Source: Oscheius dolichura
Taxonomy: Eukaryota; Nematoda; Chromadorea; Rhabditida; Rhabditidae
Direction of reading: 5' to 3'
Assembly (NCBI GenBank): GCA_932521035.1
Contig: OW051494.1
Location: 2,714,001 to 2,778,000, forward strand
Length of the DNA stretch: 64,000 nucleotides
Part shown: piece after piece, positions 34,601 through 44,663 of the stretch
Layout: each line of letters opens with the position of its first letter
Position numbering within the stretch: position 1 is the first letter of the stretch
The notes under the pieces: generated by a model
What the model was told of the DNA's origin: nothing
The model's input: the letters and a program-made list of their open reading frames with translations, nothing else
The model's database searches: none
Translations under genes and position numbers: made by a program

Positions 34601-37600
34601 AGGCAGATCTCCCCTTTTAATTACTAACCAATTATTCGCTATTTCCACCACCACAAAACATCACTCCTCTCAATTACCGTAATCCCCAGTGGGGGACAGG
34701 CATCCTCTCCCTCTCTTCGCGTAAGCTCGCCCCATTCCGAATCAATAGCTCCCTTTCCCTCTTTTTGCTCATGTTCTCTTCTTTTATTTTCTCTGATGGC
34801 TGTAACAATCACTTGGTGTCCCCCACCACGGCTCATGGTGTTCCTCCTTCCATTCCCCGCTCTCTCTCTGTCTCTCTCGTTTCGCCATACCAACAGAGAG
34901 AGAGAGAGAGAGAGAGAGAAGAGAGAGAGATTGATAAGGGGAACGGGCGCCAGGGCAAAAAAAAGATGGACCCCCCGTGACCGAGGAACGGGAGAGAGAG
35001 AGACACACACACTCGATTGATCGATACCAACACTTGTACACTTTTCAATGGGAGGAGGGAACAAGGAATACTTTACAGGATGATGAACCTGATGAATCAG
35101 AATGCACACGGACTTAGGCCACCAACAGCACAGGCGGTGAGTTCAGAGGAGACAGAAGGAGAGAACTGGCCGGTTTCAGCCAAGCGCTCAGGCATTGATG
35201 CAGCTCTACGGCGGTGAAGGAGGTGGAGGAGATGGCAGTCGTCATCTTAACTGTAAGTTTGGGACGGGGAGGATATGAGAGGGTAGCAATGGTTTCGGGG
35301 AATAACGGGCGGAGGGACATTGTAGACGGCTCGAGGAGGAGCCCGGCACGGCCACGGGGGCATAGATCGAAGGTGGCCATGTATGGGGAAGCGTCGTCTG
35401 CCTTCTGAAAACAACATGTCCGACTTCCATTAGCTCTGGTAGCCTCTCGTCCAGCGTCTTCTCAAATTTCTGAGGGTCAACCTTATCCAAGCGACTTGGA
35501 AAGGGGGATGAGGCGGACCTCCCGGCCAGGGGGAGGACAGTCAAAAGTAGTAGTGGCCCGTACTTCTCTACTATAAATTAGCTGCCAGAGTTATCTGTTC
35601 TCCGCTGTTGTCAACTTGTGTCTCTGTCAGGAGAAATGAAAAAAAAACTTTTCTGTTCTGCCCCTGCCTTTTGTCTCTCCCGCCATCATCGTCGTCTCCT
35701 CCCCCAAAACCACCAAGGTCATTTTGCCATAAAAACGACCACCCGCAACATTTCTCCGTCTCGTTTTCTCCCTTCTCCCACCATCAATACAGGGCGAGGA
35801 GGAGGAGGAGATTGCTTGTAATCCAAGAGAGGAAGCAATTGGGATCGGAGCTCTTCCTCTGCCGCTTCTCTTCGCAGCTGTTTCCGTTTTGTAAAGTCAT
35901 TAAGCCCACCCCAGAGAAAACGCGTGTTGCCTTGCTGCTGACTCTCTCCCCGCCACTCTCACCTCTGCCGGGGCACGAGGGGGGCTGTCTCGTCGCCGCC
36001 GTCGTGGTCATGGCGGTTGGCAGTCAAAAAAGCCCTCGTCTCTCTTGGCCTTCATTTTTCTCCTCTCTTCCTTATCACTTTCTGTCATTTTCGCCTCTAC
36101 TAGAGCAGACTTACTTCTCTTTCCACTTTCTTTCTCCGCGAGCTTGTTAATTTAGAGGGGAGAATGGAGGCAGATTTGCAAGGGAAAATGGAGGTGGACG
36201 ACTATGAAAAGAGTCAAGCTGGCCTGCTCGGGGGGACAGGCGCCGTCGCCTCTCTTCTCACTCCGGAGGGTATCCTAGAGCTGTGCAAACTTGTTCTATG
36301 TAAATTTATTATTAATAATAACTGGGGGCAGACAGTGATCAAGAGGACGAGTAAATAAAGAGGGTTTAGATTTCCAAGAGCTGAATCGAAACGCGGCAGC
36401 TGTCACCTCGCCGGTGGGGCCGATGATCTCTCCGTTTGGCGAGGCCACCAACTTCATGAGGAACATCATCCCCTCCAGCCAGGTGAGGACATCCTCCCGG
36501 GGAAGGCAAGGGGGAGTTTATAGACGGTGACTCCCTTCGCCAACATAGCCGAGCAGCTGCGCATGTTGCAGCAACAGCAACATCAGCAGCAGGTCATCTC
36601 CGTGGATGCCAACCACAACCACCTCCAACAGCAACAGATACAAGTGCAGGTTCAGTCACCAGCCACGCCGGTTTGTTTGACCTGCCCACAGATGACTCCA
36701 GTCGTTCAGAATGTCTCCCTGCCGACGCCGACAGTCGTGCCAGCTCTCCCCTCACCCTTGACGCAGACAGCTCTTCCGTCCCCGATTGGCACCCTCCCGG
36801 CTCCCATTCCCATCCAGCGATGCTCCACCTCGCCTGGCTCTTCCGAGCCTGGTCCCTCCACGAGTGTCTGTATCAAGCCCGTCCCTACCAAGCCTCTCTC
36901 TACCACGACGACGGTAAGTCCTCCTTAAACTGTCCCCCTGCGATTAGAACACAAAACTCTCGCGAGGAATCCCTCCCGGTTAATTAGAGTCAAGGTTCGA
37001 TTAAGAGACAAAAAGCTGATCCCCAACCGGGTGGGCTGGATTGAGTTTTTGACGAGCGATGAAAGGATACCGTAACCCGCCGGACTGTCAAATCGCGGGT
37101 TCCGCTTTATCGGCCAACGTTCTCCCTCACCGCACTTAAAAACTCACCAAATGCGCGCCGCGCTCGAATAATTCGACCTTACTTATTTTTCTAATGTCTA
37201 TCTTGTTCAGAATTTTATGGCGGACAAGCTGATATAGGTTATATTCCATAAGAATAAGAAATTGTTGAGATGTAAGCTAAAATAGAGTTTTTGAGGTGAA
37301 CATAGCGTTTCTCTTGATAACTCAGCAATTTCTTGTTCTTATGGAATATAACCTATATCAGCTTGTCCGCCATAAAATTCTGAACCAGACAGATATAAAA
37401 CAAATAAACAAGGTAGAATTATTCCCGCCAGCCGTTAGCATAGGCTAAAACGTAAAGAGAAAACAAGAACAAAAATAGGAAGAAAAGCCTGGAGGCGGCA
37501 TAAAAACTGACCTCCCCGTGACCGAATTAGTCGTCGTGGCTGTCGTCGGCGGCGGCCGCCGTCCCCCCTCGTTTCCCCGCTTGTGATCATATCATTTCCC

Positions 37601-40169
37601 GGCCGGCGAGAGAGGTTTTTCTCTTTTCCAGGGCCGACGAATGGGACGTCCGCCAGGAACCTACAAGAAGGCCGTCTTCGACATCGGTCTTACTCAGAAA
37701 CCTGTAATTGTCAAGGATCACGCCAGCCGGCTAGCCAAGTGCGACATATTTTATATTATGGTCCTGAACAGAAGCAGTTTAGGAGTCGAGACACCCCGTC
37801 GCCCGATCCCTATGGAGAGAACATCGACGTCGAGTCCATGGAGGATCACGAATGCAAATGGGGCGAATGTGGCCAGACCTTCTCGACTCGCTCGGTAAGT
37901 TCCCATCTGCCTTGCTCTATCGCTAAGCTAATCCCCTCCTCCTCCTCCCCTCCCACTGTGTTCTGCTGGCTCTCTGTAACGCGCCGGGCTTTCAGGCGCT
38001 AATCCAGCATTTTCGTACGGTGCATGAGCCCCAGTTGCAGGCCCTGGTGGATCATGTTCAGGATAAGCACACGGGACAATTGGAACGTGTCTGGTACTGC
38101 CAGTGGAGGGTGAGAAAATGTCAATGGGAATACATGGGAATATATTCAGGGCTGTGAGAGAACGGAGCCATTCCGAGCCAGTTACATGCTCGTCGTCCAT
38201 GTTCGCCGCCATACGGGCGAGAAGCCCAACCGCTGTCCCGTAGGTGTCCTCTCCCTCCCTCTCTACAGTATCCCTTTTCAGTACAACGGCTGTAACAAGG
38301 CCTACAGTAGGCTGGAGAACCTCAAGACCCACATCCGCACCCACACGGGGGAGAAGCCCTACCATTGCGAGTTCCCCGGCTGCATGAAGGCCTTCAGCAA
38401 TGCCAGTGACCGAGCCAAGCACCAGAACCGGACCCACTCTGACGAGAAGCCCTACATGTGTATGGTCGGCGGCTGTCAGAAGTGCTACACGGACCCATCC
38501 TCCCTTCGGAAACATATCAAGACCGTCCACGGGGATGACGAATACGAGCGAGCGAAGAAGAACAAGCCGATGAATCCGGGTGGACGACGGCGGAAACATC
38601 AGAACCTCCTCAACCCGCCACACAGCCAGATGACCGCGGTGGCTCACTTCAATATGAGACAGCAGATGGCTGCTCAGGTACGGATCTTTGTGGTAGGCAG
38701 GGGAGGATGACCTTTTAGATGATTGCCTTCCAAGCGGCGATGCGTCAGAGGCGGATTGAGGAGCAGAGCCCCAATCAACGTAGCCCCAATCTACCGTTGC
38801 CGAGTCCTCAGAACTGTACCCCAGGAGTTCATCCCTCAAATGGTGGGTTCTGTACAGGTTTGGGATACTGTATTCTGGTTTAGGACCTTCTGACAACAGT
38901 GGTCCCAGCTCCAATGGCGGCTCCATCATCGCCCACAGCCCGGCCGGAAGCTTTGCGTCCTCCGGTTCGTCGGATGGATCAGCCGGCTCAGGAAGTGGTC
39001 GCCAGTCCCGTGGAGGAAATCTCATCTTCTCCATTGAGAATATATTGAAGTTCTCCGACTTCTACAGCTCTCTTTTGGGGAAGATGGGCTTCGGCCGAGG
39101 AGTGAGCCTCTCCGCCGTCACCAAGTACCTCTCCGCTGTTGCCACACGAGACGGATCGACGCGTACAGCGATAGCTCCTTCTGGTCAGACTGGGGAGAGA
39201 CACCTGCTGGAGGATGACAGCTTCGCCGAGGACGAAGATGATCATTTTGGTGGAGGAGACGGAGGCGGCCCCACCGTGGGGATGGCCTTCCTCCCCCGAG
39301 CCCGGAATTACCAACCCTCTGTTCTGAAGTCATCTCAAGCTGCCCTCGGAGCCGATTACGAGTCCCTCTTTGACACTTCCACCGGCCTGGAGGATGGCCT
39401 AGCCACTGCCCTGGACTACATCGAACGTCAACGGATCAATGGCACCCTGCCGGCTGATGTCGAGATTCCCACAGAGATCACCCGCTTCGCCGAGAGTATC
39501 CAGAACGGCTCACTGCGACTGGAGGTCGCCCCTGAGGAGCCACACCCCCACCATCCAGTCCCTCCTCGGGTAGCCTCTTCTATTGGCCTGTATACTATAG
39601 AATTTTCAGAACAATGATTTCAATGTCATCCCAGCTGTTCCTACTCCTCGTGGCCAAGTGGCACCATACAGTCCGTATCCGCCTCCGTTCCAGCCTAACC
39701 AGCAATCAAATACACCCTACACCGGGCCGATCCAGCTCATACAGAACCCATTTGGCCAGACTTCTCAATTCAGGGCAAGCTAGAATTCAGTCGGGACCAT
39801 ACAGTATTTTCTAGGCTCCCGCCCCTCTGACCTTCACGGATCTGGGAAAATACGTCGACCCGGTGTTCCACGGCAGTGGGGACGAGTATCTTCACCAGCT
39901 GGCCGCCGCCGAATACTACGAGCCCTTCTGTACAGAACACTCGGCCCTGCCTCCTCTCGTCCTGGATGGTCCCAGCGAGCCGGGGGTATGCCTCCTTAAA
40001 ATACAGTAATCCAAGGCTATTTCAGCACTTCCCCGGGATGGGAGACGACTACGTGGCCAGGTATGACCTGCCGGGGGAGAATGACGTGCCGGATGTGAAT
40101 GCCCTGGCCGGCTCGATGCAGGGTCTCACAGCTGCTGAAGAACACCATATCCAGGACCCCAAACCCTAG
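25649..40169 (+). CDS. tra-1: TRA-1/GLI-family five-zinc-finger transcription factor (1004 aa, 17 exons)
   Basis: Exons: 25649-25760, 32228-32346, 33274-33314, 35079-35136, 35180-35252, 36370-36482, 36524-36913, 37632-37738, 37783-37894, 37996-38109, 38150-38239, 38282-38677, 38719-38842, 38884-39569, 39610-39774, 39815-39985, 40026-40169 (3015 nt, phases agree throughout). The N-terminal half is Gln-rich (QQQQHQQQ near 36570) and Pro/Ser-rich. Exons at 37.8-38.6 kb give five C2H2 fingers in GLI order, with signature text [50 protein letters not shown] and [16 protein letters not shown]. Known: in nematodes the single GLI protein TRA-1 is the terminal sex-determination regulator; arthropod Ci and vertebrate GLI act in Hedgehog signalling. 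Intron 1 is 6.5 kb. The 3'-most exons are long and Gly/Ser-rich. The intron after exon 39610-39774 has a GC donor (39775). An alternative first exon is listed separately. Confidence 0.88.
25761..32227 (+). other. Large first intron of tra-1
   Basis: 6467 nt of GC-rich, CT/GA-biased sequence between exon 1 (phase 1 donor AAAG then GTAGGT) and exon 2 (TTTCAG acceptor). Several GGATTACTGTAG or CTACAGTA words occur (25987, 26079, 30559, 30751, 32012). No other gene is supported inside. The long ORFs near 27.5-28.1 kb and 29.0-29.8 kb are compositional. Such size is extreme beside the 37-45-nt introns elsewhere and suggests a regulatory intron. Confidence 0.5.
36164..36299 (+). CDS. tra-1: Alternative first coding exon of tra-1
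   Basis: An ATG-initiated exon ([20 protein letters not shown] ...) of 136 nt ends in CTAT with a GTAAAT donor. It is phase 1, so it joins the exon at 36370 as VLY-FQELNR. The upstream exon 35180-35252 also ends in phase 1 T and can join 36370 directly (HLN-YFQELN). Joining 35252 to this exon instead would create a stop codon (T plus AG), so this exon is unlikely to be internal. The simplest reading is two transcript starts: a long form from 25.6 kb and a short form from here. A TTTAG acceptor at 36151-36155, 8 nt before the ATG, could be used for trans-splicing. Confidence 0.55.
37166..37425. mobile_element. Long inverted-repeat (palindromic) element in a tra-1 intron
   Basis: Two arms of about 105 bp face each other across a loop of about 50 bp. 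The inner 66 bp (from GTTCAGAATTTTATGGCGGA at 37205 to about 37270, and its reverse complement at about 37320-37385) differ at only a few positions. The outer 40 bp match at roughly three quarters of positions and reach GAATAATT / AATTATTC at the ends. It lies in the 718-nt intron between exons 36524-36913 and 37632-37738 and has no coding capacity. Typical of a foldback element or MITE. The transcript would form a strong RNA hairpin. Target-site duplication is not clear. Confidence 0.85.
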
Positions 40170-40976
40170 CCTTCCTTTGTTTTCTCTCTTTTGTTCTCTT
40201 ATTTCTTCCGGTTATCTCTAGACAGTCTTAGCTCTCTCTCCCCGGTGATATCTCCCACTTCCCCGTGTATTCTCCCGGCGCCGTGATCTTGCCTCCCCGC
40301 GCACCCAGTGTTCTGATCTCTTCTAGCCGGTACAAACCCCCCTTTTGTACTCTTGCCATATCACACAATTCCCTTTGTTTTTCTTCTAGGTACTGTAGTT
40401 GTTTTCTTTCTTCTGTTCTTTTTGTTTTTGAGTGTCTTCTCCCGCCGAGACACTATAAGCCATCGCGCTCAGTTCGTGCCTCTCTCCACTACAGTAATCT
40501 CTCCCGAAACGGCCCACGGCCACCCAGTTTGACACGATTCTGAATCGTACTCCCCTATGTATTGAGATATATCTCATCGTATATATTAATTACGGGATAG
40601 GCAACAATCCCCCCCCCCCCCCCCCCAAGCCGGTTACTCTCTGTGCCCACCAGTAGTTTTAGCCGATCTCTCGCGTCCTCCCCCATCCTCTCTTCCTCCT
40701 TTCCAGGGCGAGACATTGCTTTTGTATGAAGACAAAAAAACAAGTTCATTTCTTCTTTTCTCTGACTGCTATGAGCGGAAACTACAATGTTTTTAATAAA
40801 ATTATTGTATTTTGCTCTTGTTTTTTGGCTCCGGCCGACATAGGGAGGATAGGAAGACCGGCCACCGTTACGTCGTCCAAGATCACCGAATGGCCGTCAC
40901 ATCTCCTTGGCCAAATATTTAAGGAGACACCGAACTCGTCCTCGGCCTCTTTCAAATGCTCCGGAGGTAGGGCGGT
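40170..40976. other. tra-1 3' flank, poly-C tract and uncertain exon-like ORF
   Basis: Pyrimidine-rich probable 3' UTR with a run of 17 C around 40610-40626 and a polyadenylation-type AATAAA at about 40795. From about 40830 to 40970 the plus strand reads open with an ordinary codon pattern (PADIGRIGRPATVTSSK ...) until it runs into the TTAA-flanked insertion. No family is recognised, so it may be a fragment of a broken gene. Confidence 0.4.
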
Positions 40977-41280
40977 TAAAGGGACTGTCAGGGACCTAAG
41001 AAGCTGACTGTAGATTTTCGCGGGCTTTCAGAAAGCGCGGGAAATGAGTTTTTCGTGCATGCGCAATTCGCACGGTTCTTCGTGTTTTAAATTTTCATTT
41101 TGATCACTTGACCTTACTTCCCATCAATAATAGAAGGCAGGTCAAGAAAGCACTAGAAAATACAAAGAAATACGCTAAAACGGTTATAATTCAAATGCGC
41201 GCCAAGCGCGGAGGACGCTACTCGTTCACGGCGCGCCGGGACCCGTGAACGCTATTATAGGTCCCTGACAGTCCCTTTAA
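40977..41280. mobile_element. Non-autonomous TIR element (MITE) flanked by TTAA
   Basis: Perfect 23-bp terminal inverted repeats: TTAAAGGGACTGTCAGGGAC plus CTA at 40977-40999 and the reverse complement at 41258-41280. Total 304 bp, no ORF of note. The ends read TTAA|AGGGACTGTC ... GACAGTCCCT|TTAA, so the outer TTAA can be a target-site duplication, as for piggyBac-type elements. Because TTAA is a palindrome, a TA duplication with a longer TIR (Tc1/mariner type) fits too. Internal sequence includes a second imperfect palindrome (GCGCGGGAAATG ... CATGCGCAATTCGC). Confidence 0.85.
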
Positions 41281-41612
41281 CGCCACCAGGGCGCACTGGA
41301 AGCCGCCGGGGGACACGGCTGCAGGACTCGTCCACCCCCTTCGGAATCATTCGGCCACCGTCCGGAAGGCCTCACTTCTTCCTTCTCATCTTCTCAAGGT
41401 TGCCCAAGGCCGGCACTCTATTCAGTGGCCCCTGAAGCATCGTGACGCCGATTCCCTGTAATGAGCGGGGACAGAGGAATGCTTCTGCTCTTGGAATATT
41501 ACCCGAGACGATGCCTACTTTACCCTTCTTGTTACCAGTCAATCCCGGGGGAGTATACCTGAAAAAGCCTGGAAAATCGTGTCTAATCTTCTTTGGCTGA
41601 TCCCCTGGTAAC
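41281..41612. other. Spacer between the MITE and the MSP gene promoter
   Basis: 332 bp of GC-rich sequence without a splice-supported gene. The first part (about 41281-41345) looks like the far side of the sequence interrupted by the TIR element. Confidence 0.4.
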
Positions 41613-41620
41613 TATAAAAG
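41613..41620 (+). promoter_or_regulatory. TATA box of the MSP-domain gene
   Basis: TATAAAAG, 48 bp before the second and chosen ATG pair at 41668. It supports transcription starting around 41645 and argues against using an upstream non-ATG start. Confidence 0.65.
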
Positions 41621-41667
41621 CCGGCGTAATCTTCCAGACGCTCAGTACTAGAACCTATTCTGGCCAT

Positions 41668-42495
41668 ATGATGTTGTGGTTGTTGGCTTCTCTGATTCCT
41701 GCGGCCCTCTTGGCTCTGACGCTCTGTAGCGACAATCGTCAGAATGTGCGCAAAGAAGATAGCAAGAATAAGGCGACGCTGAAGGCATCCGCTGAAAAGT
41801 CGTCTCGCTCGGGCAAGAAGAAGAAGAGCACCGCCTCGATGAGGAGCTCGCGCTCGAGCAAGAAGAGCGGCAAAAGTGGAAAGAACGGAAGCAAGAAGGG
41901 ACGGAGCGGAAAGAAGAGCAAGAGTGGAAAGAGCAGCAAGTCGAGCGGAGTGACCAGCAGCAAGAGCGAGAGCAGCAAGTCGGACTGCAAGGGAAGGAGC
42001 GCCAAGTCGCAGAAGAGTGCCAAGGTTAAGACGAACAGCTTCGCGGCCAAGGTGGAGAAGAAGGAGAGGAAGACGGCCACGACGACCTCGTCGGCCGATA
42101 CGCCGACCGCCTCCGCCAGGACCATGCTGCCGCCCGTGCCCCAGATCGTTGAGCTTCGTGCTGAGCCGGCCGAGCTGACCGTGGCCCAAATCGGAGGACT
42201 GCAAAAGTTCAACTTCATCAACAACAGCAACGAGCGCCGTGTCTTCAAGGTGAAGTGCTCTGACAACCAGCTCTACCGCATCTCCCCCGTCTTCGGGATT
42301 GTCGAGGCCAACAGCTCGGCGGCCATCGAAGTCCTTCGCCAGAATGGAGCCGTCAAGCCGGATAAACTCGTCCTGCTGACTACGAAGGTGCCGGAGGATG
42401 CCGCCGGAAAGGGAGCCAAAGATCTCCTGGACAATTTGTCCCTCCGCAGGGACAGCTGCCAAATGACCGTGGTCCCCATCTTTGTAGACGCGTAG
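41668..42495 (+). CDS. Membrane-anchored/secreted Lys/Ser-rich protein with C-terminal MSP domain (275 aa)
   Basis: Single-exon gene, consistent with nematode msp genes, many of which are intronless or nearly so. Residues 1-21 (MMLWLLASLIPAALLALTLC) are a signal peptide or anchor. Residues 22-150 are extremely Lys/Ser-rich (KKSGKSGKNGSKKGRSGKKS). From about residue 158 an MSP domain follows: AEPAELTVAQIGG, NFINNSNERRVFKVKCSDN, YRISPVFGIVEANSSAAIEV, then KLVLLTTKVPEDA. Known: MSPs are cytosolic nematode sperm motility and signalling proteins without signal peptides, while VAP-type MSP proteins have a C-terminal anchor. An N-terminal signal plus long basic tract before the MSP fold is unusual. 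It may be a sperm membrane or basic packaging-type protein. TATA box upstream. Confidence 0.85.
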   Translation: MMLWLLASLIPAALLALTLCSDNRQNVRKEDSKNKATLKASAEKSSRSGKKKKSTASMRSSRSSKKSGKSGKNGSKKGRSGKKSKSGKSSKSSGVTSSKSESSKSDCKGRSAKSQKSAKVKTNSFAAKVEKKERKTATTTSSADTPTASARTMLPPVPQIVELRAEPAELTVAQIGGLQKFNFINNSNERRVFKVKCSDNQLYRISPVFGIVEANSSAAIEVLRQNGAVKPDKLVLLTTKVPEDAAGKGAKDLLDNLSLRRDSCQMTVVPIFVDA

Positions 42496-42808
42496 ATCGC
42501 TCAATAAACATGCGTTCTCCAACCTTTTCCCCTTATCGCTCGGCCAGTGCTTCTTATTTTTGATGGTGCGATGCACAGCTTACATGTCAATTATCCATTT
42601 CGACCGATTTTACATGTTGAACGAAACAGCGTATCACTCCGAAATACGAGGACCTCAGCACATAAAAAAAATGATTTCTAGGATAATTTTGGATGGGCTA
42701 TCGAATGGTATACGTTTTATCGCGTGAAGCCACCTAAAACTAAAAAGGTTCCCTTGTCAGAGAGGATCCCCCGTCAGAACTCGCGGAATTTTGACAGCCG
42801 GCCGAGTC

Positions 42809-42845
42809 GTCGACCGCCTCCGCCAGCACCATGCTGCCGCCCGTG
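42809..42845 (+). repeat. Duplicated fragment of the MSP gene
   Basis: A 36-bp block GTCGACCGCCTCCGCCAGCA ... CCGCCCGTG here copies 42102-42137 of the upstream MSP gene (linker before the MSP domain, TASARTMLPPV), with about two mismatches. The following codons diverge, so it is a partial duplicate or pseudogene fragment about 700 bp from its source. Confidence 0.6.
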
Positions 42846-43421
42846 GAGAGGAAGGTCTTTCCTATGGTACGCCCGCCTCTCCTTCGTGGTGGTGGTCTTC
42901 CTCTTTCGGCGAAACTGGCCTCCTTCAGGTCGGATAACGCCTTTATCCTCATCCTCCTATTCGCAGCTGTAGAGCTTTCATCACTCTCCTCCACCGGGCT
43001 ATTCGTCTTGTTCTGCTACCCACAAGGAACCATCCTGGCATAACCCTTCTCAAAATGACTACTTTCTTGTACCATCTCCATCACAAGGCTGTGGTCGTCT
43101 CCACGTGAACCCATTGACCCAGCCTGCGGCCGTCGTCCTCCCCCTGCGGAATAGCGATCACCGTATCTGGACCTTCCCTTTGCAGTTCATGTACTGTTTT
43201 TACCTTTCTAGCACTTTCACAAAAGCCATCTTTCATAGCGATGAAATTCTGGTAGAAGCGGCTTCTTTGACCGGAAAGCCGGCTTTGCCCACCTAGGAGA
43301 CGCGATCCTCCGCCCCGAGGCGTCATCTCCTGCCATTTCTATCATGTCTGCTTGTCTCCTGTGTTTTCTCTTCTTAATATCACCACCTCTCTATATTTAA
43401 TCCATCCTTTTTCAGAGAAAA
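42846..43421. other. Interval between the MSP gene remnant and the 3-finger GLI gene
   Basis: Contains short ORFs on both strands, none with recognisable homology or good splice pairs. The end (TTTTTCAG at about 43407-43414) is a strong acceptor directly upstream of the next ATG. Confidence 0.4.
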
Positions 43422-44663
43422 ATGACAGTTCCCTCATCGGCAGACTCCACCTGTCCTGATGGCGAGCCAGCTCCGAATCTCGTCGATCTCCAGCCACTGA
43501 TGATGGCCCACTTCTATCAGAATCTTTATTGTGAGTCTTAAATTTTTCTCAAAAATGACTGTAATTCCATTAGACGTGCACCAGATGCAGTATGCCGCTG
43601 CAGCCGCCCTCAGCGGACAGATGGCTCTGATTGCGCCGTCGTCTGCCGCACAAGGGATTGAGGAGCCAGAAAAGAAGAAGGAGGTGGAGGAGACGTCTTC
43701 CAAAACTGCTACACCGCTCAAGGAATTCCATCCAAAGACTCTGCTCTGTGTCGTAAGTTCTGTTTCCTTGGCTCTCCTCCTACCACAATCCCCTCATAAC
43801 CTCTTTCTCTTTCCAGTGGCCCGGCTGTGGCAAAGCCTTCGCCCGAATCGACAATCTCAAAGTCCATGTCCGCACTCACACCGGAGAGAAGCCCTACCCG
43901 TGTCAGTTCCCCGGCTGCCAGAGATCCTTCACCAATGGCAGCGACCGGGCCAAGCACCAGGAAAGGGCCCACTGTAATGAGGTAAGCCATCCTCCCGTGA
44001 GCCTGACCCCGTCCTTCTTCAGAAGAAGTTCGTCTGCCCTATTGAGGACTGTCGCCATAGCTATACGGACCCGTCCTCTCTTCGGAAACACCTCCTGACA
44101 AAGCACGGGGAGGATGAGTATGAGAAGGCCAAGAGAGAGAAGAAAGTCTACCCACCGAGGGAGAAACAGCCCCGGAAGAGGAGATGCCCAGTCCCTGATG
44201 GCTATTCAACTCTCTTTGTAAATATTTCCTCACAGGTTGGTAATCCTCTCGAAAAATTAACATCTCCATTTCAGCTACGGTCATTAGGTAATACTATGAA
44301 GAGAAGACAAGAACTAGAAGAGATGAGTCAAGAGGAACCCGTCCCGAGGAGAAGCTGCCCTTCCGCTAAGTTCCCAGAGCCGGCCGAGGCGCCTTTGTCG
44401 CTGCCGGATGGCGATCTCCTGATAGTTGTAGACGATGAGGAAACAGAAATTCCAAAAACGGTAAACAACCCCTTATTGAGAAAAAATGAACTGCTTTTCA
44501 GTCTGTACTAGATGTCGATTCAACTAAAGAAGAAGAAGAAAGTATTGAAGTGCCACGAAGCGAGGCCATAGATTTCTTCTGTTCCGAATTCGAAGTTCCT
44601 GGCCATTCCAATGATAATGTTCTTGTTGATGATATGATATCGTCGTTTATCCAGATATTGTAA
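43422..44663 (+). CDS. GLI-derived three-zinc-finger protein (337 aa, 6 exons)
   Basis: Exons 43422-43530, 43574-43752, 43817-43981, 44023-44235, 44275-44460, 44502-44663 (1014 nt). The finger block matches fingers 3-5 of the TRA-1/GLI gene next door: [20 protein letters not shown], then [20 protein letters not shown], then [20 protein letters not shown]. Fingers 1-2 are absent; the N-terminus is Ala/Ser/Glu-rich without recognisable fold. A basic patch ([17 protein letters not shown]) follows the fingers and could be a nuclear signal. The C-terminus is acidic ([22 protein letters not shown]). Known: in GLI proteins fingers 4-5 make most base contacts. Inferred: it could bind TRA-1 sites. The ATG is 8 nt after a TTTTTCAG acceptor. 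Confidence 0.85.

Noticed and set aside
34896-34932. GA-dinucleotide run (gagagaga...) as a functional element
   Set aside because: A simple microsatellite in an intron of tra-1, common in such GC/purine-biased sequence.
37928-39034. 368-codon ORF on the minus strand across the tra-1 zinc-finger exons
   Set aside because: It is the shadow of the GC-rich zinc-finger coding exons. The plus strand encodes five intact C2H2 fingers with correct splice phases; the minus translation has no domain.
41539-42576. 345-codon minus-strand ORF over the MSP gene
   Set aside because: Antisense of the Lys/Ser-rich exon, giving Leu/Arg/Ala-rich nonsense. The plus-strand MSP domain is unambiguous.
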